From Solibacillus sp. FSL W7-1436 (GTDB lineage Bacteria > Bacillota > Bacilli > Bacillales_A > Planococcaceae), in NCBI RefSeq assembly GCF_038007305.1, contig NZ_JBBOWV010000001.1, positions 1,251,501 to 1,315,500 on the forward strand: 64,000 nucleotides of DNA, written 5' to 3'. Position 1 is the first letter of the stretch; every line of letters starts with the position of its first letter. The notes beneath the pieces are model-generated. The model was not told where the DNA came from. It saw only the letters and a list, made by a program, of their open reading frames with translations, and ran no database searches. A program made the position numbers and the translations under genes. This document shows positions 41,781 through 51,163 of this stretch, piece by piece.

Positions 41781-42267
41781 ATGCGCGGCGTTTTTTTGAT
41801 AATGCTCGCTTTTGTTTTCGGTGCTCCTGACGAATCGGGCCTGTTTCAAATAAATGGCGTTCAAAATCCGTCTCCGGTTCAACACCCGGCACTTCTTTTG
41901 GCTTGCCGTTTTCGTCAATCGCGACCATCGTTACGAATGATTCCGTCGTTAATTTCTTTGCACCTGTTTTAATATTTCTTGATACAACCCGTACATATAC
42001 TTCCATCGAAGTACGACCTGTCCCGGATACGACAGCTTCCAACTCAATCATATCACCTGCATAGGCAGAGGATACGAAATCTACTGAGTCAAAAGAAGCA
42101 GTAACGACTTCACCTTGGCAATGTTTCATTGCAGCAATCGCCGCAATTTCATCAATATATGCTAACACTTTCCCCCCGAATATCGATTGATGATGATTTG
42201 TATCAGGAGGTAGTACTAATCGTGTTTGGATAGATTTTGAAAAGCTCATAGGCAGAGTATTTTTCAT
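41779..42267 (-). CDS. Acyl-CoA thioesterase, hot-dog fold
   Basis: A 162-residue single hot-dog domain of the YciA/YkhA/BACH type. Seen: LPPDTNHHQSIFGGKVLAYIDEIAAIAA, the active-site loop (Asn-His and the Asp in the central helix), and DSVDFVSSAYAGDMIEL. The start is the ATG of MKNTLPMSFSKSI at 42267, with GGAGGAAGGTT upstream. The substrate chain length is not evident. It lies 64 bp downstream of an aldehyde dehydrogenase, which suggests acyl-CoA/fatty acid metabolism. Confidence 0.92.
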   Translation of the reverse strand: MKNTLPMSFSKSIQTRLVLPPDTNHHQSIFGGKVLAYIDEIAAIAAMKHCQGEVVTASFDSVDFVSSAYAGDMIELEAVVSGTGRTSMEVYVRVVSRNIKTGAKKLTTESFVTMVAIDENGKPKEVPGVEPETDFERHLFETGPIRQEHRKQKRALSKKRRA

Positions 42268-42331
42268 AACCTTCCTCCTTTCTAGACTACACTCCATGTT
42301 ACTATTCAGAAGATGGAAGTGCTAGTACAAA

Positions 42332-43762
42332 CTATTCATAATTCAACTTCATTGTAATGAATTTCAAATCAGTCATTTCTTCCACTGCATATTTAATGCC
42401 CTCTTTGCCGTAGCCGCTCATTTTGACGCCACCATACGGCATATTGTCTACACGGAATGTCGGAATATCGTTAATGATGACTGCGCCTGCTTCAATTTCT
42501 TCAGCAGCTTGCATCGCATCTGTTAATACATTTGTGTATATCCCCGCGTTTAACGCAAGCTCCGAACTGTTGACAAGGGCAATTGCCTCGTTCAGCGTTT
42601 CATATGGCACAATGGAGACAATCGGTGCAAAAGTTTCCTCACAAACAATTCTCATATCAGGCTTCACATTCGTCATGACAGTTGGAGAGCAAGTGCGTTC
42701 TGTAAATTCTGCTCCTGCTGCAACCGTAGCACCTTGTTGTTTTGCCTCTTCAATCCAGCTTTTTATACGGCTGACTTCATCGGGGTGAATCATTGCACTG
42801 ACATCAGTTTTCTCGTCATGCGGATCTCCGACAACTAGTTTCTTTGTCTCTTCAACAAATAATTTTGTAAACGCCTCATAAATGGAAGTATGGACATAAA
42901 TGCGTTGCAATGAAATACATACTTGTCCGGCAAATCCAAATGCACCGCCTACGCCACGTTTCATAATTTTTTCAAGCGGTGTTGAAGGTTCTACAATGAG
43001 TGCCGCATTTGAACCAAGCTCTAGAGTAATTTTTCGCAAGCCGACTTTTTCTTTTATTTTTAGGCCTACCGCACCACTACCTGTAAATGTCACTTTTTTT
43101 ACAAGAGGATGTGTGACAAGTGTTTCGCTCAATTCCCCGCCGCTGCCTGTGACAATTTGCAATGCGCCATCCGGTAAACCTGCTTCTTTGAAAATTTCCG
43201 CCATTGCAAGTGCACTTAACGGAGTTTGGGATGCAGGTTTTAATACAACTGTATTCCCTACAGCAAAGGCTGGCCCTAATTTATGGGCTACTAGATTAAA
43301 TGGAAAATTAAACGGTGTAATCGCAGAAACTACGCCTAATGGAACTCGCTTCGTATAACCGATTCTGTCTTTTACACCTGGTGCTGCATCCATTGGAATT
43401 GTTTCACCTGTACTTTGTTTTGCTGCTTCTGCTGCAAATTGATAAGTCGCAATCGTACGGTCCAGTTCTGCAATGCCTGCTGATATTGGTTTTGCTGCTT
43501 CATCTGCCAAGATTTTTGCAAGCTCTTGTTTACGTTCTCTCATGATCGTGACGACTTTGTATAAAATTTCCGCGCGTTCATATGCAGTCGTTTTTTTGAA
43601 TGACTGGAATGTTTCATGTGCACCTTCAATGGCACGCTCCACATCCGCTGCCGTTGCTTTTGCTACATTTGCAAGCACTTCTCCCGTATAAGGTGCTGTT
43701 AACTCTGTTGTTTCATTCGTACTTTCCCATTTGCCGTTAATCCACAATTTTGTCTGTTTCAT
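42332..43762 (-). CDS. Aldehyde dehydrogenase family protein
   Basis: A 476-residue NAD(P)-dependent aldehyde dehydrogenase. Seen: cofactor fold PFNFPFNLVAHKLGPAFA with the catalytic Asn, GSGAVGLKIKEK, ELGSNAALIVEPS (catalytic Glu), and FGFAGQVCISLQRIYV (catalytic Cys), then SELALNAGIYT. The GQVCIS-QRI pattern and the LGSNA motif are seen in lactaldehyde/phosphonoacetaldehyde-type relatives, so glycolaldehyde- or lactaldehyde-like substrates are plausible, but not decided. It lies 31 bp after the DUF4003-like gene. Confidence 0.93.
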   Translation of the reverse strand: MKQTKLWINGKWESTNETTELTAPYTGEVLANVAKATAADVERAIEGAHETFQSFKKTTAYERAEILYKVVTIMRERKQELAKILADEAAKPISAGIAELDRTIATYQFAAEAAKQSTGETIPMDAAPGVKDRIGYTKRVPLGVVSAITPFNFPFNLVAHKLGPAFAVGNTVVLKPASQTPLSALAMAEIFKEAGLPDGALQIVTGSGGELSETLVTHPLVKKVTFTGSGAVGLKIKEKVGLRKITLELGSNAALIVEPSTPLEKIMKRGVGGAFGFAGQVCISLQRIYVHTSIYEAFTKLFVEETKKLVVGDPHDEKTDVSAMIHPDEVSRIKSWIEEAKQQGATVAAGAEFTERTCSPTVMTNVKPDMRIVCEETFAPIVSIVPYETLNEAIALVNSSELALNAGIYTNVLTDAMQAAEEIEAGAVIINDIPTFRVDNMPYGGVKMSGYGKEGIKYAVEEMTDLKFITMKLNYE

Positions 43763-43793
43763 TTAATTCACTCCTCACTATTGTTTACCCAAA

Positions 43794-44768
43794 TTAAAAA
43801 AATATATCGAGAATATCGATTGCCAATAAAATTGGAACATCACCTATATAATCGCTTATCGCAAGAGCCTGCATAAACAATAGACTATCGTTGAATTCGG
43901 ATAGCGTATCATTTTCCACTAAATTTTTCAGTACATACTGGGCAGCGGTCATTAAAGCATACGCTTGCATCTCATTAAACATCGGTAGCTTAATGAGTGC
44001 ATGTTCCATTTCTACAATTTCACCGACAACTTCCGATGTAGCCCCCGCTAAAGCAAGCAAAGCTAAATATGGATAAAAACTTTTCTTCACTTTCACGCCA
44101 CTATTTATAAAAGACTGCTTCATCGCAACTACATAATCAACTAATACAGGCTGAAATTCCTCGTCATACAATGGCAATAGCTGCGTCATTGCCTGCAGCG
44201 CATCCCCGTTTTTAAAATCTTTACTGTGCAATGCATCATAGTATTTCCGCATTGTTTCGGCGAGCTTAACCGGGTCGCCTTGCTTCTTCGTCAGTAATAC
44301 CGCATATGGAATATCATCTTTGCCCGTCAGGAAGTAATGATGCTTTTTCATTTCGTCATGTAAAATTTTTGCTGATTTTGCATGTGCTTCGTCCATTAAA
44401 AAAATGGCTGCAATTCTTTGATAACCGCTGCTTTTAAATCCTGCGTTCAACAATGCCTTTTCATTTAACTCTACTCGCTGAAGCTCCTGTTCAGGCTGAG
44501 GATACAATACGAAATGGGCTAACATTTTATACGTTAAAACCGACTTATTTGACGGTGTAGAAAAAAACTCAAAGAATGATTGCTTGGATTTTTGATTATG
44601 TATATCTTTTACATTCCTCTCAAATAAAGGACCATTAAATGTTTCACGTGAAAATGTAAATTGTACCGCTAACGGTATCCGGGCATTACTTTGAACATCC
44701 GACCCGAAAAATAGCTCCATCCGTTCATTATTATTTTTAAGTAATTGTATAAAAGCTGTCCGATCCAT
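43794..44768 (-). CDS. DUF4003-like conserved protein
   Basis: A 324-residue, mostly helical protein. It has no membrane segment or nucleotide-binding motif. I recall the LLALAGATSEVVGEIVEMEH and NAGFKSSGYQRIAAIFLM patterns from the DUF4003 family of Bacillales, whose function is unknown. It probably shares a transcript with the aldehyde dehydrogenase 31 bp downstream. Confidence 0.7.
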   Translation of the reverse strand: MDRTAFIQLLKNNNERMELFFGSDVQSNARIPLAVQFTFSRETFNGPLFERNVKDIHNQKSKQSFFEFFSTPSNKSVLTYKMLAHFVLYPQPEQELQRVELNEKALLNAGFKSSGYQRIAAIFLMDEAHAKSAKILHDEMKKHHYFLTGKDDIPYAVLLTKKQGDPVKLAETMRKYYDALHSKDFKNGDALQAMTQLLPLYDEEFQPVLVDYVVAMKQSFINSGVKVKKSFYPYLALLALAGATSEVVGEIVEMEHALIKLPMFNEMQAYALMTAAQYVLKNLVENDTLSEFNDSLLFMQALAISDYIGDVPILLAIDILDIFF

Positions 44769-44838
44769 CAGTTCACACTCCCACTTATGATTATACGCCT
44801 AAAATTTTGAAGTGAAAAAAATTTGCTTATATCCATAA

Positions 44839-44878
44839 CAAAAAGGGAATGCTGATTGTCGGACCAGCATTCCCTTTT
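44839..44878 (-). terminator. Terminator after the DUF779 gene
   Basis: Perfect 14-bp stem aaaagggaatgctg / cagcattccctttt, a T-rich tail on the minus strand, six bases after the DUF779 stop codon. Confidence 0.92.
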
Positions 44879-44884
44879 ACAAAA

Positions 44885-45241
44885 TTATACTTGAAGGTCA
44901 TTAAGCTCTTCTTTTGTGAAAGCCCTTGATCTGGATAAAAAGCGCTTCCCTTCAACGCCTTCCAATGAAAACATTCCACCACGTCCATCGACTACATCAA
45001 TAATAATCTGTGTATGCTTCCAATAATCATATTGGTTTTTGTGCATATAGAACGGACTCCCGCCAATATGGCCAAGCAATATATCCTGGTTGCCGACAAT
45101 TAAATCGCCATCCGGATAGCACATTGGGGACGAACCATCACAGCATCCCCCGGATTGGTGGAACATAATCGGTCCGTGGCGTTCTTTCAACTTCTCAATC
45201 AATTGTAGTGCTGCATCGGTTGCAATAACGCGTTCAACCAA
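44885..45241 (-). CDS. DUF779 protein, partner of acetaldehyde dehydrogenase
   Basis: A 118-residue protein with the motif MFHQSGGCCDGSSPMCYPDGD (three Cys), which may bind metal. The start is uncertain: TTG at 45241 (VERVIATDAALQ) is six bases after GGGGGTG and fits family N-termini as I recall them, while GTG at 45250 gives three more residues. It lies 17 bp downstream of the aldehyde dehydrogenase and is ended by its own terminator. DUF779 genes commonly sit beside exaC-type genes across bacteria; role unknown. Confidence 0.85.
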   Translation of the reverse strand: MVERVIATDAALQLIEKLKERHGPIMFHQSGGCCDGSSPMCYPDGDLIVGNQDILLGHIGGSPFYMHKNQYDYWKHTQIIIDVVDGRGGMFSLEGVEGKRFLSRSRAFTKEELNDLQV

Positions 45242-45258
45242 ATTTTGCACCCCCTCTC

Positions 45259-46785
45259 TTAGAAGAAGCCTAGGCGGTTTTCATCATAGCTGACTAAAAG
45301 GTTTTTCGTTTGTTGGTAATGGCTTAACATCATTTTATGTGTTTCGCGTCCAATACCACTCATTTTGTAGCCGCCGAATGCAGCATGTGCCGGATATGCA
45401 TGGTAGCAGTTCGTCCATACACGTCCTGCCTGAATGCCTCGACCGAAGCGGTAAGCAGTATTCATATCGCGTGTCCAAACACCTGATCCCAATCCGTATA
45501 ATGTATCATTTGCGATTTCCAAAGCTTCTTCTTTCGTTTTAAATGTTGTTACAGCAACAACCGGACCGAAAATTTCTTCTTGGAAAATTCGCATTTTATT
45601 ATGACCTTTAAATACAGTCGGCTTAATATAGTAACCGTCTGCAAAATCGCCGCCTAAATCATTTTTCTCGCCGCCGATTAAGCATTCCGCACCTTCTTCT
45701 TTACCGATTTGTAAATAAGATTGAATTTTCTCCATTTGTTCTGATGATGCCTGAGCACCCATCATTGTATCTGTATCTAAAGGGTTACCTGTTTTAATTG
45801 CTTCTACGCGCTTTAATACGCGCTCCATAAATTTCTCGTAAATTGATTCCTGAATAAGTGCACGAGAAGGACATGTACATACTTCACCTTGGTTTAAAGC
45901 GAATAATACAAAGCCTTCTACCGCTTTATCCAAAAATGCATCGTCTGCATCCATAATATCCTCAAAGAAAATGTTCGGTGATTTACCGCCCAATTCGAGA
46001 GTAACCGGAATCAGATTTTGTGATGCATATTGCATAATAAGGCGGCCTGTCGTCGTCTCACCGGTAAACGCAATTTTACCAATGCGCGGATTCGAAGCTA
46101 AAGGCTTTCCTGCTTCCAAACCGAAGCCATTCACAACATTCAGCACACCCGGCGGAAGTAAATCTTCAATAAGTTCAACAAGCACTAAAATGGATGCTGG
46201 TGTTTGCTCAGCTGGTTTTAATACGACACAGTTTCCTGCAGCTAAAGCAGGTGCCAATTTCCAGATTGCCATCAATAACGGGAAGTTCCATGGAATAATT
46301 TGTCCAACTACACCGATCGGCTCATGGAAGTGATAGGCTACTGTATTTTCATCGATCTGACTAAGAGACCCTTCCTGTGCGCGTAAAGCACCAGCAAAGT
46401 AGCGGAAGTGATCAATGCCCAATGGTAAATCTGCATTCAATGTTTCACGTACTGCCTTACCGTTATCCCATGTTTCTGCAACGGCCAGCATTTCTAAATT
46501 CTGTTCCATGCGATCTGCAATTTTTAGTAAAATATTCGAGCGCTCAGTTGCCGATGTCTTCCCCCAGGCATCTTTTGCTGCATGGGCTGCATCTAAAGCA
46601 AGCTCGATGTCTTCTTCCGTAGAACGCGCTACTTTAGTAAATACTTTACCCGTTACAGGTGTTACATTGTCGAAGTACTCCCCTTTTACTGGCGGTGTCC
46701 ATTTACCACCGATAAAGTTGTCGTAACGCTCCTTGAAATTTACTAATGCGCCATCCGTATTTGGATTTTGATACACTGCTGCCAT
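45259..46785 (-). CDS. Acetaldehyde dehydrogenase (ExaC/AldB-type)
   Basis: A 508-residue aldehyde dehydrogenase. The start is the ATG of [12 protein letters not shown] at 46785; seven more residues in the longest frame lie in its SD region (GGGGAGAAAT). Seen: [46 protein letters not shown] (catalytic Glu) and [17 protein letters not shown] (catalytic Cys). The length, motifs and DUF779 neighbour fit the ExaC group that oxidises acetaldehyde to acetate in ethanol catabolism. A TATAAT at 46809-46814 (minus) is the only promoter hint; no good -35 was found. Confidence 0.93.
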   Translation of the reverse strand: MAAVYQNPNTDGALVNFKERYDNFIGGKWTPPVKGEYFDNVTPVTGKVFTKVARSTEEDIELALDAAHAAKDAWGKTSATERSNILLKIADRMEQNLEMLAVAETWDNGKAVRETLNADLPLGIDHFRYFAGALRAQEGSLSQIDENTVAYHFHEPIGVVGQIIPWNFPLLMAIWKLAPALAAGNCVVLKPAEQTPASILVLVELIEDLLPPGVLNVVNGFGLEAGKPLASNPRIGKIAFTGETTTGRLIMQYASQNLIPVTLELGGKSPNIFFEDIMDADDAFLDKAVEGFVLFALNQGEVCTCPSRALIQESIYEKFMERVLKRVEAIKTGNPLDTDTMMGAQASSEQMEKIQSYLQIGKEEGAECLIGGEKNDLGGDFADGYYIKPTVFKGHNKMRIFQEEIFGPVVAVTTFKTKEEALEIANDTLYGLGSGVWTRDMNTAYRFGRGIQAGRVWTNCYHAYPAHAAFGGYKMSGIGRETHKMMLSHYQQTKNLLVSYDENRLGFF

Positions 46786-47138
46786 TGAAATTTCTCCCCT
46801 TTGCACAAATTATAGTGACCATACCTTCTCATAAAAAGGCCATGCTGAAATTCATGCTGTAAAACTCACTCTTCTGTGAGAGGTACCTTCATTTACTATA
46901 TTGTCAGAAAAGTGGAATCATTTCAAATATTAAACTACAATTTTCTGATTATTTTATTATTCTCTACTCTGATATACTGAAAATGAAGGAATACTATAAT
47001 AAAAATGTATAAAACGGGTAAATTCCAGTAAATATAGGTTTAGTTATAATACAAAGAAGCATCATTTGGAAAGAAGTATTACAAAATTACAGATACACTC
47101 ATGTATACTGAAGATATTCTATTAGTAGGTGAAAAATT
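46786..47138. other. 353-bp gap between divergent genes
   Basis: It holds promoter regions for the minus-strand acetaldehyde dehydrogenase and the plus-strand pseudouridine synthase. Seen: TATAAT on the minus strand at 46809-46814 and on the plus strand at 46995-47000 and 47045-47050, all with weak -35 regions, and a small dyad ctcac-tcttct-gtgag at 46865-46880. No gene or clear sigma-54 promoter. Confidence 0.5.
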
Positions 47139-47843
47139 ATGAGAATCAATAAATTTTTAGCAGAAACAGGCATCGTGTCCCGTCGCGGTGCAGATAAATG
47201 GGTAGAAGACGGTCGTGTAAAAATCAATGGGGTTTTGGCGACAAACGGCAGCCAAGTTGAAACAGGTGATGAAGTATTAGTTGACGGCAAGCCTGTAAAA
47301 AGACAGGAAGAATTAGTCTACATTGTACTGAACAAGCCTGTCGGAATTACGAGTACAACGGAAAAGCAGATCGAAGGAAATGTTGTGGATTTTGTAAACC
47401 ACCCGCTGCGTATTTTCCATATCGGACGTCTGGATAAAGATTCAGAAGGTTTACTGCTTCTTACGAATGACGGAGATATCGTCAATGAAATTTTACGGGC
47501 AGAAAACCATCATGAAAAGGAATATGTTGTACAGGTGGACAAGCCGATTACCGATCAATTTATCCATGATATGAGCTCAGGCGTAGAGATTTTAGATACA
47601 ACGACATTACCTTGCCGAGTAGAAAAGGTTTCCTCAAAAGTATTTAAAATTATTTTAGAGCAAGGGCTAAATCGCCAAATTCGCCGTATGTGTTCCGCTC
47701 TTGGCTATTCGGTACAGCGATTACAGCGTATTCGAATTATGAATATTCATATCGGCAATTTAAAAGTCGGTCAGTGGCGTGACCTTACAGATAAAGAAAG
47801 AAATGAACTGTTCCAATTATTGAACTACACACCAAAGCAATAA
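47139..47843 (+). CDS. RluF-type 23S rRNA pseudouridine synthase (RsuA/RluB/F family)
   Basis: A 234-residue enzyme. Seen: S4-like N-terminal RNA-binding domain (MRINKFLAETGIVSRRGADKWVEDGRVKING), then the catalytic core with HIGRLDKDSEGLLLLTNDGD (catalytic Asp) and LEQGLNRQIRRMCSALGYSV. The length and the QRLQRIRIMNIHIG C-terminal half match RluF (U2604) more than RsuA or RluB. AGGTGA precedes the ATG. Confidence 0.9.
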   Translation: MRINKFLAETGIVSRRGADKWVEDGRVKINGVLATNGSQVETGDEVLVDGKPVKRQEELVYIVLNKPVGITSTTEKQIEGNVVDFVNHPLRIFHIGRLDKDSEGLLLLTNDGDIVNEILRAENHHEKEYVVQVDKPITDQFIHDMSSGVEILDTTTLPCRVEKVSSKVFKIILEQGLNRQIRRMCSALGYSVQRLQRIRIMNIHIGNLKVGQWRDLTDKERNELFQLLNYTPKQ

Positions 47844-47894
47844 GGACTGTTCTCATGTTTTGAACGTTCCTTTATATGCAAAGGGGGTATCATC

Positions 47895-48620
47895 ATGCTG
47901 ACAATAAAACCAACGGAAAACTTAACAGGATTAACGGTAAGTGGAGACTATTGGGATTTAGATGATGTGATTCATGCAATTTATGAAGTAATCGGGGAAG
48001 AAAAACGCTACTTTCATTATGAGGGAGTAAGGCAGCGCTTATTATCGTTTTGTTTAAAATTGCGCCAGGCTTCCAAAGGGGAACATCAGATTGACTTCGT
48101 GCCGAATGGTATGAATAAAGAGACGAAAAAGAAAATGAATGCCATTATCCCTGAACGAAACATTTATTACGGGGTCAATTTTTTATTACCTGAGCTCGTT
48201 TTTGCAGCACTGGCATTAAATGATTTCATTTCTCTTTATAAAAAGACTATAAATAATTCGGAGTGGAGCATCGCTGTTACATCGGTCCGTAAATTCCAAG
48301 CACTTGTTGCTGATGCGATTGCCTCTTTCATGACAAAGGAGCATTATGTGGCGTTTTTAACGGGGCTTCATACAAAATCACCATTGTTCCATCAGTATGC
48401 AACGCAGTATGTTGATATTTTAAATTTGGAGTATTTATCATTATCCAAAGAGGAACGTGCAGAATATATTACATCGTTTGCTTTACGCTTTTTAACAGAG
48501 GATGAGACATATAAAGTGCTTATTCAGCAGCTTTTAGGGGTGACAAGCATTTCAAAGCAGCCATTCCATGAAGTGGAGCTCACATTCAAATATCCGGAAG
48601 AGGATACCATCGTGTGGTAG
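47895..48620 (+). CDS. Conserved protein, unrecognised (DUF6904-like)
   Basis: A 241-residue soluble protein. It starts MLTIKPTENLTGLTVSGDYWDLDDVIHAIYEVIG with a strong AAAGGGGG site. It lacks membrane segments and catalytic motifs I recognise. The N-terminal half may contain a DUF6904-type fold: a two-layer region that ends at FALRFL, with hydrophobic helices. It follows the pseudouridine synthase by 51 bp and ends at a strong terminator, so it may be co-transcribed. Confidence 0.65.
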   Translation: MLTIKPTENLTGLTVSGDYWDLDDVIHAIYEVIGEEKRYFHYEGVRQRLLSFCLKLRQASKGEHQIDFVPNGMNKETKKKMNAIIPERNIYYGVNFLLPELVFAALALNDFISLYKKTINNSEWSIAVTSVRKFQALVADAIASFMTKEHYVAFLTGLHTKSPLFHQYATQYVDILNLEYLSLSKEERAEYITSFALRFLTEDETYKVLIQQLLGVTSISKQPFHEVELTFKYPEEDTIVW

Positions 48621-48654
48621 CCTTTGCAGGAGTCTATAAAGATAACTCATCTTA

Positions 48655-48700
48655 AACCAAAACCACCATTTCCCTTAAAGAGAAAAATGGTGGTTTCTTG
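48655..48700 (+). terminator. Bidirectional terminator between convergent genes
   Basis: Stem aaccaccatttc / gaaaaatggtggtt with A/T tails on both sides, between the DUF6904-like gene (plus) and livF (minus). Confidence 0.88.
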
Positions 48701-48733
48701 CTGTATCAAAATAATTTCATCCTAATCCTGTTT

Positions 48734-49441
48734 TTATAATCCGCCTAAATAAGCGGCTCTTACTTCATCGCTTTCCTGCAGTTCTTTTGCTGAACCTGTC
48801 AGGACGATTTTACCTGTTTCCAAAACGTAGGCGCGGTGGGCAACCGATAACGCCATATGTGCGTTTTGCTCTACAAGCAGTACCGTCACGCCTTCTTTGT
48901 TGACCATTTCAATAATGTTGAAGATGTTTTTTACCATAAGCGGTGCAAGACCCATTGATGGCTCATCCATAATGATCAGCTTCGGCTTAGCCATTAGAGC
49001 CCTGCCCATCGCAAGCATTTGCTGTTCACCGCCTGATAGCGTCCCTGAAAGCTGTTTTCGTCGTTCTAACAAACGGGGGAACAACTCAAATACATGGTTT
49101 AAATCCTTCTTGATAGCCTCTCTGTCATTTCGTAAATAGGCACCCAATTCCAGATTTTCCTCCACTGTCATATTTGAGAATACACGGCGGCCTTCCGGTA
49201 CATGGGAGATTCCTGCTTTCACAATTGATTGTGCGGGCTTTCCGGCAATTGTCGTACCTAAATATTCAATCGAGCCGCGCTTTGGTTTCAGTAAACCTGA
49301 AATTGTTTTTAGCAATGTGCTTTTTCCTGCCCCATTGGCACCGATCAGTGTAACAATTTCACCTTCTTTTACTTCGAGGGAGATTCCTTTCAATGCTTGG
49401 ATATTACCATAGAAAACGTCGATATCATTGATTAATAGCAT
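48734..49441 (-). CDS. livF: Branched-chain amino acid ABC transporter ATPase LivF
   Basis: A 235-residue ABC ATPase. Seen: Walker A GANGAGKST, Q-loop, signature LSGGEQQMLAMGRAL, Walker B LIIMDEPSMGLAP. The LivF hallmark VEQNAHMAL is present. The ATG at 49441 overlaps the livG stop codon; a GTG start further upstream would use part of livG. Last gene of the livK-H-M-G-F order. Confidence 0.96.
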   Translation of the reverse strand: MLLINDIDVFYGNIQALKGISLEVKEGEIVTLIGANGAGKSTLLKTISGLLKPKRGSIEYLGTTIAGKPAQSIVKAGISHVPEGRRVFSNMTVEENLELGAYLRNDREAIKKDLNHVFELFPRLLERRKQLSGTLSGGEQQMLAMGRALMAKPKLIIMDEPSMGLAPLMVKNIFNIIEMVNKEGVTVLLVEQNAHMALSVAHRAYVLETGKIVLTGSAKELQESDEVRAAYLGGL

Positions 49442-49442
49442 A

Positions 49443-50219
49443 TTATTCTGTAACCTCCTCACCTAAGTACGCTTCAATTACTTTCGGGTTTGAACGTATT
49501 TCTTCAGGTGTCCCATCAGCAATCAATTGTCCGTGGTCAAGCACGTAAATCCGTTCGCAAATCCCCATAACCAGGTTCATATCATGTTCGATCAATAAAA
49601 TCGTTAAATCAAATTCCTTACGAATAAAAGCAATAAGCTCCATTAAATCATGTGTTTCCTTGGCATTCATCCCTGCTGCCGGTTCATCCAGCAATAATAG
49701 CTTTGGTGCTGCAGCCAATGCCCGGGCAATTTCAAGACGGCGCTGCATTCCGTATGGCAAGTTTTTCGCAAGCTCATCACGGTATACATCAAGCCCGAAA
49801 ATTTTCAAAAATGCCAATGACTCCTGTTCCATTTTCTCTTCGCCTTTAAAGTGGCTTGGTAAACGGAAAATGCTCGAAACTAAATTATGTTTTGCCAAGC
49901 CATGGTTTGCGACCTTTACATTATCCAGTACAGATAACTCTTTAAATAGGCGGATATTCTGGAATGTCCGGCTAATTCCTTGGCGTGTTACTTTATATGG
50001 ATCCAGGCCGCCAATTGCTTTTCCATTGAATAGAATTGTGCCTTCGGTTGGAGTATAAACCCCTGTCAGCATATTAAACGTTGTTGTTTTTCCTGCACCA
50101 TTCGGGCCGATTAAACCAATCAACTCTCCTTGATTCAAATGCATTTCTACATTTTGAACAGCCTTTAAACCACCAAACTGAATACCTAGCTTTTCTACTT
50201 TTAGAAGTGCACTGCTCAT
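49443..50219 (-). CDS. livG: Branched-chain amino acid ABC transporter ATPase LivG
   Basis: A 258-residue ABC ATPase. Seen: Walker A GPNGAGKTT, ISRTFQNIRLF (LivG-specific Q-loop), signature LPYGMQRRLEIARAL, Walker B LLLLDEPAAGMN, and IEHDMNLVMGICERIYVLDHG. Its ATG overlaps the livM stop codon by four bases. Confidence 0.97.
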   Translation of the reverse strand: MSSALLKVEKLGIQFGGLKAVQNVEMHLNQGELIGLIGPNGAGKTTTFNMLTGVYTPTEGTILFNGKAIGGLDPYKVTRQGISRTFQNIRLFKELSVLDNVKVANHGLAKHNLVSSIFRLPSHFKGEEKMEQESLAFLKIFGLDVYRDELAKNLPYGMQRRLEIARALAAAPKLLLLDEPAAGMNAKETHDLMELIAFIRKEFDLTILLIEHDMNLVMGICERIYVLDHGQLIADGTPEEIRSNPKVIEAYLGEEVTE

Positions 50220-51154
50220 ACGCGTGTACCTCCTTTTTTACCAAACTTGAAGTATGCTGTAATCTCTTTTGAACCTAATAAACCTGTCGGACGGTATAGC
50301 ATAACCAATATTAAAATCAGTGAGTAAATAATCATCCGTGTTTCCGGGAAGTCCTGTAAATACGTCGAAACGAATGTCAGTAATACTGCAGCGATAACAG
50401 AACCAGATAAGCTGCCTAAACCGCCCAACACAACGAATATTAAAATATCAAATGATTTTAAAAATCCGAACGCAGTCGGCTGGATAATATAATAGTTGTG
50501 GGCGTAAATGGCACCTGCCACTCCGGCAAAGAACGAACCGATTGCAAATGCGACAACTTTGTAATAGGTTGTGTTGATACCCATTGCGTCAGCGGCAATT
50601 TCATCTTCCCTGATCGAAATGCACGCACGACCATGGCGGGAGTTCGTAAAGTTGGAGATGACAAGAATGGTAATGAATGTCGCAAAAAATGCATATGTCC
50701 ATGTAGACTGATGGGCAACCTGCAAGCCTGCTGCACCACCTACATAGTCGGTATTTACAAATACGATCCGAATAATTTCAGCAAATCCCAGCGTCGCAAT
50801 CGCCAGGTAGTCGCCTTTTAAACGAAGTGATGGAATGCCTACAAGTAAGCCGGCAAGTGCTGCAACAAGAGCACCAATTAAAATGGCTGTTATAAATGGC
50901 ATGTCAAATTTCATTGTACAAATTGCCGATATGTAAGCTCCTACAGCCAGAAAGCCTGCGTGCCCTATCGAAAACTGACCTGTAACCCCGATAATGACAT
51001 GTAAACTTACCGCCAAAATAATATTGATACACATTGCGATGAACATATTCTGATAATAGAACTGGATGGAACCGTTGGAAATCAATAATTGAACAACTGC
51101 GTAAATCACAAGTGCTAGGACGGCATAACCCCAAAAGATTTTCGATTTTTTCAT
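50216..51154 (-). CDS. livM: Branched-chain amino acid ABC transporter permease LivM
   Basis: A 312-residue permease with about eight to ten membrane helices. Seen: IIGVTGQFSIGHAGFLAVGAYISAI, the LivM signature, and RGDYLAIATLGFAEIIRIV-like LKGDYLAIATLGFAEII, and VLGGLGSLSGSVIAAVLL. The start is the ATG of MKKSKIFWGYAVLA, with GTAGGTGA six bases upstream; a GTG three codons earlier falls in that SD. It begins nine bases after the livH stop codon. Confidence 0.96.
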   Translation of the reverse strand: MKKSKIFWGYAVLALVIYAVVQLLISNGSIQFYYQNMFIAMCINIILAVSLHVIIGVTGQFSIGHAGFLAVGAYISAICTMKFDMPFITAILIGALVAALAGLLVGIPSLRLKGDYLAIATLGFAEIIRIVFVNTDYVGGAAGLQVAHQSTWTYAFFATFITILVISNFTNSRHGRACISIREDEIAADAMGINTTYYKVVAFAIGSFFAGVAGAIYAHNYYIIQPTAFGFLKSFDILIFVVLGGLGSLSGSVIAAVLLTFVSTYLQDFPETRMIIYSLILILVMLYRPTGLLGSKEITAYFKFGKKGGTRV

Positions 51155-51163
51155 GCTGTTCAC

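Noticed and set aside
42900-43358. 152-residue plus-strand frame inside the aldehyde dehydrogenase gene
   Set aside because: It lies fully antisense to a conserved enzyme and shows no protein-family features.
46800-46900. Sigma-54 promoter for the acetaldehyde dehydrogenase
   Set aside because: TGGCC is present in the region but the TTGCA half is not at the right spacing, and no sigma-54 activator gene is adjacent.
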